Below are positions 35,414-43,374 of a DNA stretch of 64,000 nt, in pieces. The stretch comes from Stenotrophomonas lactitubi (GTDB lineage Bacteria; Pseudomonadota; Gammaproteobacteria; Xanthomonadales; Xanthomonadaceae), in contig NZ_PHQX01000001.1 of assembly GCF_002803515.1 (NCBI RefSeq), forward strand, positions 2,728,001 through 2,792,000, read 5' to 3'. Numbering within the stretch: the stretch's first letter is position 1; every line of letters begins with the position of its first letter. Both the position numbers and the translations under genes were made by a program. The notes below the pieces were generated by a model. That model saw only the letters and a program-made list of their open reading frames with translations, was not told the DNA's origin and did not search any database.

Positions 35414-36658
35414 TCACCCCTGCCCGGCCCCACGGCGCATCGCTGGCCACTGCTGGTACGTCATCGCACGCCACAGCCATTCCATCGGACCGAAGCGGAA
35501 ACGGCGCAGCCACAGATGGCTGAGGATTACCTGCGCAGCGAACAGCAGCAATGCCAACAGCAGCTGCCAGGCACGCGGCACTGCATCGAACCACCCCAGC
35601 CCGTAGTGATAGAACAGCAACGTACAGACCAGCGATTGACCCAGGTAGTGGGTCAGCGCCATCCGGCCGACCGGCGCCAGCCAGCCCATGCGCGCACGCC
35701 AGTGCACGATCCAGGCCAGGTAGCCCAGGCACATCGGCACGCCGCCCACGGCCACCAGCGCCATTGCCGAGGTGGTCGGCAGGTCATAGACACCCGGGGC
35801 CAGATAGGGCTTCCACAACACACCCGCCAGGGTGACCAGCAGGCCCAGAGGCAGCGCGACCCAGCGCAGGCCGGCATATAACCGGGGGAAACGCTCGGGC
35901 GCGGTCAATGCGCCGCTGCCAGCGAACCAGGCACCCAGCAGGAACATACCCAGCACTTCGGGTCCGGAAATGAACATGCCACCCAGCGACGCGCCGAACT
36001 CATGCAGGCGCTGCACGTTGGCCTGCATCCAGTCGCCCTGGCCATACACCAGACGTTGCTGGTCGATGCCCTGCTGCGCGTCGACCAGCATCTTCTGCAG
36101 GTCCTGCGGGGTGGCCATCGACACCATTGCGCCGACCAGCAGCATCAGCGCAACACCCAGTGCATACACCAGAAGACCCATCCACGGCAGCCAGCTGCGC
36201 GGTGCTTCGCGACAGGCCAGCAACGGCAGCGAGGCCAGTGCATACAGCACCAGGATGTCGCCCGACCAGACCAGCAATGCGTGGCACAGGCCGATCAGCA
36301 GCAGCCCGGCGCTGCGGCGCAGGTAGAACGGAGTGAACGGGCGACCCGCCGTTTCAGCACGCTGGGCCATCACCGCAAAGCCCGCACCGAACAACAGCGA
36401 GAACAGGGTGAAGAATTTTCCCTGCACGAACACATAGACGAATGCATCGGCCCAGTAGTCGATGCCCTGCCAATGCGCGTCGATGCCGGTAAAGGCCAGG
36501 TCCAGCGGCCCGCTGAGGGCCTCGATGTTCATCAGCAGGATGCCCAGCAGGGCAAACCCGCGCAGTATGTCCAGCAGGGCGATGCGTTCGCCGGAAGCCA
36601 CCGGTTGCAGGGAAGGGGAAGCGGTGTTCACGGGGCATCCGGCGTGCAGGTCCGTCAT
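35414..36658 (-). CDS. DUF418 membrane protein
   Basis: This 414-residue protein has around ten hydrophobic helices. It shows the DUF418 hallmarks: an N-terminal ERIALLDILRGFALLGILLM segment and a C-terminal half with GRMALTHYLGQSLVCTLLFY and GPMEWLWRAMTY. The family is related to acyltransferase-like membrane proteins (YeiB type), but its reaction is unknown. The ATG at 36658 is preferred because the start at 36703 lies beyond the hairpin that ends the slyD-like gene. It reads in the same direction as gor, 200 bases upstream. Confidence 0.86.
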   Translation of the reverse strand: MTDLHAGCPVNTASPSLQPVASGERIALLDILRGFALLGILLMNIEALSGPLDLAFTGIDAHWQGIDYWADAFVYVFVQGKFFTLFSLLFGAGFAVMAQRAETAGRPFTPFYLRRSAGLLLIGLCHALLVWSGDILVLYALASLPLLACREAPRSWLPWMGLLVYALGVALMLLVGAMVSMATPQDLQKMLVDAQQGIDQQRLVYGQGDWMQANVQRLHEFGASLGGMFISGPEVLGMFLLGAWFAGSGALTAPERFPRLYAGLRWVALPLGLLVTLAGVLWKPYLAPGVYDLPTTSAMALVAVGGVPMCLGYLAWIVHWRARMGWLAPVGRMALTHYLGQSLVCTLLFYHYGLGWFDAVPRAWQLLLALLLFAAQVILSHLWLRRFRFGPMEWLWRAMTYQQWPAMRRGAGQG

Positions 36659-36708
36659 TATGCCGCCGGCCTGCGGACCGTGGATGGCTCCGCCCTGTTC
36701 CACATACG

Positions 36709-36734
36709 CAACGGCCCGCCGAAGCGGGCCGTTG
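36709..36734 (-). terminator. Terminator hairpin of slyD-like gene
   Basis: CAACGGCCCGC-CGAA-GCGGGCCGTTG, an 11-bp perfect stem just after the slyD-like stop on the minus strand; no T run. Confidence 0.65.
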
Positions 36735-36757
36735 CTGCCATCACGATCGCAGCGCGA

Positions 36758-37240
36758 TCAGTGCTGGTGACCGCCGTCGCCGTGGACGTGGCCGTGTTCG
36801 AGCTCTTCCTTGCCGGCTTCGCGCACGTCGACGATCTCGACGTCGAAATGCAGGTCCTTGCCGGCCATCGGATGGTTCAGGTCGACGTCGACCACGCTCA
36901 TGCCGACCTTCTGCACGGTCACGGCACGCGGGCCGAAGTTGGTCTGCAGCACGACCTGCTGGCCCGGGACCAGCTTGGCGGTACCGAAGTGCTTCTTCGG
37001 CACGCGCTGGGACAGGCCATCACGGCGCTCGCCGTAAGCATCGGCCGCCTTGACGTCGACGTCGAAGGTCGCGCCGGCTTCCTTGTCCATCATGGCGTTT
37101 TCCAGGCCCGGGATGATGTTGCCGTGGCCGATCAGGATCGCCAGCGGCTCGCCGCGGTCCTTGGACGATTCGATCGGCTCCTGGCCGGCCTCGGAGACGG
37201 TGTAGTGGAAGCGGACAACGCGGTCTTTTTCGATCTTCAT
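36758..37240 (-). CDS. slyD: SlyD-type FKBP peptidyl-prolyl isomerase
   Basis: This 160-residue protein (MKIEKDRVVRFHYTVSEAGQ) has the split FKBP domain with GHGNIIPGLENAMMDKEAG and the inserted flap with AYGERRDGLSQRV. This is the SlyD arrangement, an isomerase plus chaperone. The histidine-rich end HGHVHGDGGHQH resembles the metal-binding tail of SlyD, though it is short and lacks cysteines. The ATG at 37240 matches the family start; the open extension to 37357 overlaps the divergent lipoprotein region. It is divergent from the first NlpC/P60 gene. Confidence 0.88.
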   Translation of the reverse strand: MKIEKDRVVRFHYTVSEAGQEPIESSKDRGEPLAILIGHGNIIPGLENAMMDKEAGATFDVDVKAADAYGERRDGLSQRVPKKHFGTAKLVPGQQVVLQTNFGPRAVTVQKVGMSVVDVDLNHPMAGKDLHFDVEIVDVREAGKEELEHGHVHGDGGHQH

Positions 37241-37351
37241 GCGCAACTCTGTCTGGATCTGCCGGAGGCAGGCGGGTTGGGGCGGGTTGTCGCCCGGCGG
37301 GGACGCCGCCATCATGACGGCCAATCCAAGGTCGCGCATTATCCGGAGAAC

Positions 37352-37891
37352 ATGCACATCACGCCAGTTTCGTCCGGCACGCGCCGGCTCCTCGCGCCCG
37401 CCCTGCTGCTGGCCCTGCCCCTTCTGCTGACCGCCTGTGGCGGCGGCAAGGCCGTCCGTTCCGCACCGCCACCGCCTGCGGCAAGCTGGCCCAGCACCAC
37501 ACCGGACAACCCAGAGGCCGCCAATTCGGTGCTGATGCGCGCCATCAGCCTGGTCGGCACGCCCTACCGCTATGGCGGCAACACGCCTGAATCCGGCTTC
37601 GACTGCAGTGGCCTGGTCGCCTACGTCTACCGTGAAATGCTGGATCTGAAGCTGCCGCGGACCTCACGCGACCTGGCGGCGGTACAGGGCCCGAAGATCG
37701 ATCCGAAGCGCCTGGCGACCGGCGACCTGGTCTTTTTTGGCAGCCGCGGCAATGTCAGTCACGTGGGGATCTACGTGGGCGAAGGTCGATTCGTGCACGC
37801 CCCGAGCACCGGCGGAACGGTGCGCCTGGATTCGCTCAGCGGACCCTACTGGAAGGACCACTACACAGGGGCGAAACGCGTCCTTCGCTAA
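37352..37891 (+). CDS. NlpC/P60 peptidoglycan endopeptidase, lipoprotein
   Basis: This 179-residue protein starts at ATG 37352 with GGAGAA just upstream. A lipoprotein signal ends at Cys29 (LLLTAC), and a proline-rich linker leads to a C40 domain with catalytic Cys85 in GFDCSGL, a histidine in VSHVGIYVG and a HAPSTG segment. It should hydrolyse cross-links in peptidoglycan from the outer- or inner-membrane face of the periplasm. A paralogue lies immediately downstream, likely a local duplication. Confidence 0.92.
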   Translation: MHITPVSSGTRRLLAPALLLALPLLLTACGGGKAVRSAPPPPAASWPSTTPDNPEAANSVLMRAISLVGTPYRYGGNTPESGFDCSGLVAYVYREMLDLKLPRTSRDLAAVQGPKIDPKRLATGDLVFFGSRGNVSHVGIYVGEGRFVHAPSTGGTVRLDSLSGPYWKDHYTGAKRVLR

Positions 37892-37987
37892 AATGAACAG
37901 GCGATATGTTCAAAATTGTGACAGGAGTCACTACGCAACTAACGATTTACTAACGGAATTTTTAACTTATTACCGCTTTTACAGGGC

Positions 37988-38800
37988 ATGATGCCCCATC
38001 GTTTTTTTCCTTGTGACCGACGCGTGACGACAAACGACCCGACGTGCCAAGGCCAGACCGCCGCTTCTTCGCGTAGTGTCCGCCCGCTTCTGCTGGGCTT
38101 GGCATTGTGTCTGACCAGCCTTCCCGCCTGGTCGCAGTCCGCTCCCACCCGTACCGATGCGACCCCGGCTGCCACCGCCGAGACCGCTCCCCGCGCAGCC
38201 GCCAAGGCCGACGCCACCGCTCCGCAGCGCAGCCGCGCCGATGCCGCCGCCAGCGCCACCCTGGCCGCCCTGCTGCCGCACCTGGCCGCCAATGACACCA
38301 TTCCGCTGATGGACCGCTCGGCCATGGTGGCCGGTGACCTCAGCCGCCTCCTCGCCAATTACGACACCAGCAGCGCCGCCAATGGCAGCGTCGTGGTCGG
38401 TACCGCTGCCGACAACGGCAAGGTGCAGTCGCTGCTGCGCCGGGCCATGACCCTGCTCGGCACCCCGTACCGTTGGGGTGGCAGCAATCCGGACAGCGGC
38501 TTCGACTGCAGCGGCCTGGTCGGTTATGTGTTCCGCTCGGCCCTGGGCATCGAGCTGCCGCGCGTCTCGCGTGAAATGGCGCATGACGCCAATGCCGAAC
38601 TGATCAACGACCGCGCCGCCCTGGCCGCAGGCGATCTGGTGTTCTTCGGCCGCAAGGGCCGGGTCGACCACGTCGGCATCTATGTGGGCGATGGTCGCTT
38701 CCTGCATGCCCCGAGCACCGGCAAGGACGTCCGCGTCGACACCCTGCTCAGTGGCTACTGGGGCAACAAGTTCATGCAGGCCCGCCGGGTCGACCTCTGA
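37988..38800 (+). CDS. NlpC/P60 peptidoglycan endopeptidase, secreted
   Basis: This 270-residue protein has a signal peptide-like hydrophobic segment (VRPLLLGLALCLTSLPAWSQ, about residues 32-50), an alanine/threonine-rich linker, and a C40 domain whose catalytic GFDCSGL and VDHVGIYVGDGRFLHAPSTG match those of the upstream neighbour closely. It probably acts as a murein hydrolase in the periplasm. The start is uncertain: ATG 37988 or 37991, with AGGG just upstream, or a GTG at about residue 14. The gap before it is A+T-rich and may hold its promoter. Confidence 0.88.
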   Translation: MMPHRFFPCDRRVTTNDPTCQGQTAASSRSVRPLLLGLALCLTSLPAWSQSAPTRTDATPAATAETAPRAAAKADATAPQRSRADAAASATLAALLPHLAANDTIPLMDRSAMVAGDLSRLLANYDTSSAANGSVVVGTAADNGKVQSLLRRAMTLLGTPYRWGGSNPDSGFDCSGLVGYVFRSALGIELPRVSREMAHDANAELINDRAALAAGDLVFFGRKGRVDHVGIYVGDGRFLHAPSTGKDVRVDTLLSGYWGNKFMQARRVDL

Positions 38801-38827
38801 TTCGAGGCCGTCCGCACGTGACCTGAC

Positions 38828-38854
38828 AAGCCGCTGCCCTGCAGCGGCTTTTTT
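38828..38854 (+). terminator. Terminator of the second NlpC/P60 gene
   Basis: AAGCCGCTG-CCCTG-CAGCGGCTT followed by a T run. Confidence 0.92.
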
Positions 38855-38968
38855 GTTGGTTCATTGGGCCGGCGATGGCCGCTGCTCGACGCATGCTGCG
38901 TTGGTCATTGATGTCACGGTCCGTTTGGGCCGCAACCGGCCACCCACGCGTGGCCGCAGCATCCCGGC

Positions 38969-40384
38969 GTGGGGCGGCACACCGATGATGACCTGTCAGC
39001 CGCCCGCGTTGCCCGGATGCTGGGGGAAGGCATGGCGGCAAGCCTGGAGATTCCATCGCGCTGCGTGATCTGGTTCGGCCAGCCACCGGCCGCCGAGCGC
39101 GGCGCGCTGGCGGCCGCCGGATGGCAACTGCGCTGTGTCAGCCCTGCACCTGCCATGGCCATTGGCCTGCGCGGCCGCGATCATCTGGTCGCCGTCGTAG
39201 ATCTTCGCCATCTGGACGCAGAGGCGGCGCAGTTGTTGCTGCCGTGGGTCGAGCAGCACCATCACCTGCCGTGGTTGGCCGTGCTGCCCGCCGGGCTGGG
39301 CAGCCCTCCTCCCGCCTGGGGGGCGTTGCTGCGGGCCTGCCAGGATCAGTTCTCGCTGCCGCTGGAGCTTCCCGACCTGCTGTCGGCGATGCAGCGCCAG
39401 TGCGACGGCGATGACCTGCCACTCGCCGCGCCCCACAACGGTGGCGGTCTTCCTGCACTGATCGGCAACAGCGCCCCCCTGCTGGCCGTCCGCACTGCCC
39501 TGCACAAATTCGCCCCGGTCGAGCTGCCGGTGCTGGTAACGGGAGAAACCGGCACCGGCAAGGAGCTGGCCGCGCAGGCGCTGCATGCGCTGTCCGGGCG
39601 TGCTGGGAAGCCCTTCCTGGCAGTGAACTGCGGTGCCATTCCCGCCAACCTTGTGCAGTCCGAACTGTTCGGCCACGAGCGTGGCGCTTTCACCGGCGCT
39701 TCCCAACGTCGCATCGGCCTGTTCGAAACAGCCCATGGCGGCACCGTATTCCTCGATGAGGTCGGCGACCTGCCTGCGGATGCACAGACCAGTCTGCTGC
39801 GGGTGCTGCAGGAGGGCACGCTGGAACGGGTGGGCAGCAACCAGCCACTGCGGGTGGATGTGCGCGTGCTGGCGGCCACCCATGTCGAGCTGGAACACGC
39901 GGTCGCCCAGGGCCGCTTCCGGCGCGATCTCTACTACCGCCTCAATGTGCTGCGCCTGCCGATGCCATCGCTGCGCGAACGTGGCGCCGATGTCCTGTTG
40001 CTGGCCGAACACTTCCTGCGCGCATTCCGCCAACGTCATGCCGGCCGTGCACGTGGCTTCGATCCTGGCGCGCACCAGGCGATGCGCGGGTTCGACTGGC
40101 CGGGCAACGTGCGCGAACTGTTGAACCGCGTACAGCGGGCGGCGATCGTGGCGGAGGGAGAACTGATCAGCGCGGCCGACCTGGATCTGGCCGAACCCGA
40201 TGCGCCCGCACGGCGTGCGCTGCTGCAGGATGCGCGTGGCCAGGTGGAGCGCGATGTACTGCTGCAGGCCCTGCGCCAGCATGGCTACAACGTGTCGGCG
40301 TGCGCGCGGCACATGCAGATCTCGCGGGTGACGGTCTATCGGTTGTGCCGCAAACATCATCTTGAGCTGCCGGCGCAGCGCTGA
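38969..40384 (+). CDS. Sigma-54-dependent transcriptional activator (probable regulator of the amyloid operon)
   Basis: This 471-residue bacterial enhancer-binding protein has an N-terminal domain of about 160 residues with no clear phospho-acceptor (VAVVDLRHLDAEAAQLLLPW, perhaps a degenerate receiver). A full AAA+ domain follows: Walker A GETGTGKE (192-199), the sigma-54 contact loop GAFTGA (239-244) and Walker B TVFLDEVGD. A Fis-type helix-turn-helix closes the protein (NVSACARHMQISRVTVYRLC). The GTG at 38969 or an internal ATG (Met17) is the start. It converges on the Fap-like operon, whose first gene has a sigma-54 promoter, so it is the obvious candidate regulator. Confidence 0.88.
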   Translation: MGRHTDDDLSAARVARMLGEGMAASLEIPSRCVIWFGQPPAAERGALAAAGWQLRCVSPAPAMAIGLRGRDHLVAVVDLRHLDAEAAQLLLPWVEQHHHLPWLAVLPAGLGSPPPAWGALLRACQDQFSLPLELPDLLSAMQRQCDGDDLPLAAPHNGGGLPALIGNSAPLLAVRTALHKFAPVELPVLVTGETGTGKELAAQALHALSGRAGKPFLAVNCGAIPANLVQSELFGHERGAFTGASQRRIGLFETAHGGTVFLDEVGDLPADAQTSLLRVLQEGTLERVGSNQPLRVDVRVLAATHVELEHAVAQGRFRRDLYYRLNVLRLPMPSLRERGADVLLLAEHFLRAFRQRHAGRARGFDPGAHQAMRGFDWPGNVRELLNRVQRAAIVAEGELISAADLDLAEPDAPARRALLQDARGQVERDVLLQALRQHGYNVSACARHMQISRVTVYRLCRKHHLELPAQR

Positions 40385-40403
40385 CCGCTGGCAGCATGAA
40401 GCA

Positions 40404-40420
40404 GCCGGGCATGGCCCGGC
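40404..40420. terminator. Hairpin between convergent activator and exporter genes
   Basis: GCCGGGC-ATG-GCCCGGC in the 44-base gap between the two stop codons; it can serve both directions. Confidence 0.45.
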
Positions 40421-40428
40421 CGCCCCGC

Positions 40429-41718
40429 CTACAACATGTACGGCACCTTGAAGGCCAGCGTGAAGTCCGGCGCATCCGGGGTCAGGCCGATGCCCAGCAT
40501 CGTCACCAACGTGGTGTGCTGGTTCAACGCGTAGGTCACGCCGAGATTGAGCGACGCTGCATTGGCATCGCTGCCGATCACCTTCACCCATTCACCGCCC
40601 TTGAACCGCGTCGAGGCGCGCGTGCTGATCTTGTCGCTGAAGGAAATGCTCAGGCTGGTGCGCTCGTTGAACGCGAATGCCACACCGGCACCGAAGTACA
40701 CCGAACCACCCAGCTTAACGTCACCGGGGTTGACCGTATCCGGGTTGCTGTCGATATCGCTGAAGCCGCGCGGGAACGAATGGATGTAGCCGGCATTGGC
40801 GAACAGGATGGCCGGATCGGCGGTCTTCACCATCGACACGCCCAGGTTGGCCTGCCATACGCCGTTGCCGGTCGGCTGCTCCTGCGGCACCGCGAAGCGG
40901 ATGTAGTCATCGTCATCGCGCTCGATCACTTTCCAGTCCAGGCCATAGGGTGCGCGACCTGTAGGAGCAGTCACGCCACCGGTCAGTACCGTCTCCGGAC
41001 GCCAGCCGCGTTCGGCGAACAGCCGGTAATTGGCACTCAGGCTGACATCGCCGATGCCGTTGCCGTTGGTTTCTTCCTGCGCGATCGCCGCTGCTGCACC
41101 GCCGGCACCGCCCTTCTGGTAGACCGTGCGCCGGGCCAGGTATGGCACGTCCAGGTTCAAGGTGAGGTTGGGGCTGACGCCCCAGCGCGCGGCCAGGTTG
41201 TAGGTCAACGAATCGGATTCGACATTCTCGATCGCGATGTTGCCGAGGAAGATCGCATCCAGGGCGAGGAAGCCGTTGAGGGTGAGTTGCTTGCGGTCAT
41301 AGCGCGCATAGGTGAGGCCGTTTTCGATGGTGAACCGGCGCGAGAACAACGCCGCCTGCTGCTGCTTGACGTCGTCCACGCTGCGCCGTGCCTCCTGCTT
41401 GGCCTGCTGTGCCTCGGCCGCGCTGCTGGCATAGCCTTCGCTGCTGGGCGGAACGGCGGATGCTGCAGCGGGCGCCAACGGCGCTGCGGGCGTCGTACCG
41501 GGGCCTGCGCGACCGCTCAGCCGCGCCTGCATCGCCTGCACCTGCATGTCCAGTTCGCGCAGGCGTCGTACCTCTTGGGCGTAATTGGCCTTGAGCTGTT
41601 CCAGTTGCGCGATCAGTGCCTGCATGTCGGCGCCCTCATTGGGCGCAGGCTGCTGGGCGAAGGCGGTGGCCGCCAGCGCCGCCAGCGCCAACGGAGTAAG
41701 CCGGAAGAGAGTGTGCAT
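40429..41718 (-). CDS. FapF-like amyloid exporter (outer-membrane beta-barrel with coiled-coil)
   Basis: This 429-residue protein has a signal peptide (cleavage near ...ATAFAQQ), a predicted coiled-coil at about 31-68 (MQALIAQLEQLKANYAQEVR), a proline/alanine linker, a second helix (about 95-125) and then a beta-barrel to the C-terminus, which ends FKVPYML. FapF of Pseudomonas has the same plan (helical coiled-coil, linker, 12-stranded pore) and about the same length; it secretes the amyloid subunits. It is the last gene of the minus-strand operon, as fapF is in Pseudomonas. Confidence 0.75.
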   Translation of the reverse strand: MHTLFRLTPLALAALAATAFAQQPAPNEGADMQALIAQLEQLKANYAQEVRRLRELDMQVQAMQARLSGRAGPGTTPAAPLAPAAASAVPPSSEGYASSAAEAQQAKQEARRSVDDVKQQQAALFSRRFTIENGLTYARYDRKQLTLNGFLALDAIFLGNIAIENVESDSLTYNLAARWGVSPNLTLNLDVPYLARRTVYQKGGAGGAAAAIAQEETNGNGIGDVSLSANYRLFAERGWRPETVLTGGVTAPTGRAPYGLDWKVIERDDDDYIRFAVPQEQPTGNGVWQANLGVSMVKTADPAILFANAGYIHSFPRGFSDIDSNPDTVNPGDVKLGGSVYFGAGVAFAFNERTSLSISFSDKISTRASTRFKGGEWVKVIGSDANAASLNLGVTYALNQHTTLVTMLGIGLTPDAPDFTLAFKVPYML

Positions 41719-41763
41719 GTCGGTGACCTGCGTTGTACGTCGATTCCCCCTGACCAGGCCGTG

Positions 41764-42516
41764 TTACTGGCCCGGGCCCATGCCGCGGTTCATCCCGATC
41801 GCCTGGGCCACGTTCTGGCTCAAGGGCAGGTTGTTGGCCGCGGTGTTGCGTACCAGTTCCAGTTGCAGCCGGTTGCTGGCGGTCTGTCCATCGCCGGCCA
41901 AGGCAATGCCCTGCCCCACGCTGCCGTTGCGGATCCACTGCTGTACCAGGCTCTGCCCGTCGACCTGCAGCAGCAGGCGCGCCTGGTTGCCATCGAGCAT
42001 GGCTGTGGCGGTAGCGCCACCCTGCTGTGCCTGCGCCATGCGGCTGCCGTCGTCGGTCATCGCTGTCGGCACCGCGCCATCACGCACGGTCAGCGTGGTC
42101 ACGTTGCGCGCGGTGTTGCCATCGCCGGCCACCTGCACGCTCTGCACCAGTCCACTGGCATTGGCCAGGCCGGTACTGTCGATGCTGCGCCCTGCCGTGG
42201 TCGGCAACGGAGCGTCAGCGGCGGTGACGTGGACGCTGGGCTGGAAGCTCAGTTTCGGTGTCCCGCCATTGCGGAAATCCATGCCCAGGGTCAGCGCTCC
42301 CTGCACCACTGCACCGTTGGGCCCCTGCCACTGCGAAATCATCGTCACCCCGAACCAGGCCACGTTGTTGCCACCAACGGTGTAGCGGCCACGCATCAGG
42401 TTCAGTTCGGGATCGGGTATTTCCTTCAGGCCACGCCCCGGTGCACCGTCTGCCGCCATCAACGGCGACACCGACAGCATCAGCAGCAGGGCGAGTACTA
42501 CACGTTGGCATTGCAT
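41764..42516 (-). CDS. FapE-position secreted protein
   Basis: The ATG at 42516, with AAGGAGG eight bases upstream, gives 250 residues with a signal peptide (MQCQRVVLALLLMLSVSPLM, cleavage near AADG). The mature N-terminus has IPDPELNLMRGRYTVGGNNV and ISQWQGPNGAVVQGALTLGM, followed by a long beta-rich region with many Gly, Asn and Gln residues. It occupies the position of fapE between the protease and exporter genes; in Pseudomonas FapE is secreted and found in fibres in small amounts. Direct sequence similarity cannot be measured here, so the name is by position and character. Confidence 0.62.
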   Translation of the reverse strand: MQCQRVVLALLLMLSVSPLMAADGAPGRGLKEIPDPELNLMRGRYTVGGNNVAWFGVTMISQWQGPNGAVVQGALTLGMDFRNGGTPKLSFQPSVHVTAADAPLPTTAGRSIDSTGLANASGLVQSVQVAGDGNTARNVTTLTVRDGAVPTAMTDDGSRMAQAQQGGATATAMLDGNQARLLLQVDGQSLVQQWIRNGSVGQGIALAGDGQTASNRLQLELVRNTAANNLPLSQNVAQAIGMNRGMGPGQ

Positions 42517-42529
42517 GATCGTGCCTCCT

Positions 42530-43234
42530 TCAGAACAGGTCGGCGTGGCTGAAGCCGAAGTCGACCAGTTCGGCATCGGTGATCGGTCCCTGCCGCGCAT
42601 ACAACGCGCGGGCACTGGGCCGTTCGCTGGGTTGCAGCAGCGCCGTATTGCGATCGAAGTCGCTGCCGATCACGACGAAAACAGCACGTGACGGCCAGGC
42701 GGCGCTGAACTCTTCCAATGACAGGCTGCGGTTGCCCAGAATCGGATCGGCCACTTCCACCACGCCGTCGCGCACCTGCTTGAGCACGACGAAATGCCGG
42801 AAGCCGCGTACATCCATCAGCACCAGTCCAGGAACCCGCAACGTGCGCAGCCGCGATTCATCGATGCGATAGCCGCGTCCACGCATGCCCAGCGATTCGA
42901 CATAGCGTTTGATGTCCAACAACGAGAAACCGCGTTCCTTGACCAGCTGTGGATCGGATACCCCCATCATTCCCTCGATCACCGTCGCCTCGGTGGTGTC
43001 CAGGTGGTAGGCATAACGCAGGATGGTGGCCAGAGCGGCCGCCCCGCAGCTGTAGTCGGTGTGCTGCCGCACCAGGTTGCGATAACGCCGCTCCTGCATG
43101 CTTTCCACCTTCTGCTGCAGCAGCGCGCCATTGGGCAGCACCCCGCTGAACACCACCTCGCCTGCCCAGCCGGATGCGCTGGTCAACAGCAGCAGGCAGG
43201 GCAGCAAACGCAACCACCAGCGATGACCGGCCAT
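42530..43234 (-). CDS. FapD-like C39-family cysteine peptidase
   Basis: This 234-residue protein has a signal peptide (MAGHRWWLRLLPCLLLLTSA, cleavage after GWA) and the C39 bacteriocin-processing peptidase fold: Cys63 in TDYSCGAAALATIL, His147 in GFRHFVVLKQ and Asp163 in VADPILGN. FapD of Pseudomonas is a periplasmic protease of this type, needed for export of the Fap fibre proteins. The ATG at 43234 has GGAG at a good distance; a GTG at 43246 is the alternative. Two strong hairpins separate it from the upstream C-like subunit gene. Confidence 0.82.
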   Translation of the reverse strand: MAGHRWWLRLLPCLLLLTSASGWAGEVVFSGVLPNGALLQQKVESMQERRYRNLVRQHTDYSCGAAALATILRYAYHLDTTEATVIEGMMGVSDPQLVKERGFSLLDIKRYVESLGMRGRGYRIDESRLRTLRVPGLVLMDVRGFRHFVVLKQVRDGVVEVADPILGNRSLSLEEFSAAWPSRAVFVVIGSDFDRNTALLQPSERPSARALYARQGPITDAELVDFGFSHADLF

Positions 43235-43255
43235 GCTGTTCTCCACGAGAAGGAA

Positions 43256-43326
43256 GGAGCCCCTGCCCCAAGGGGGAGGAGGGACAGGGGCTCCCGGGGG
43301 AACCCGGCCATTGGCGGATGGCCGGG
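43256..43326 (-). promoter_or_regulatory. Two strong hairpins between C-like and D-like genes
   Basis: GGAGCCCCTG (43256-43265) pairs with CAGGGGCTCC (43285-43294), and CCCGGCCAT (43303-43311) pairs with ATGGCCGGG (43318-43326). Lying right after the amyloid subunit gene, they may protect its mRNA end or reduce read-through. Confidence 0.5.
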
Positions 43327-43374
43327 CTTGTTGCGCTCAACGCAGGTTCGCTGCGAAAGCGGTCACACCGTGGA

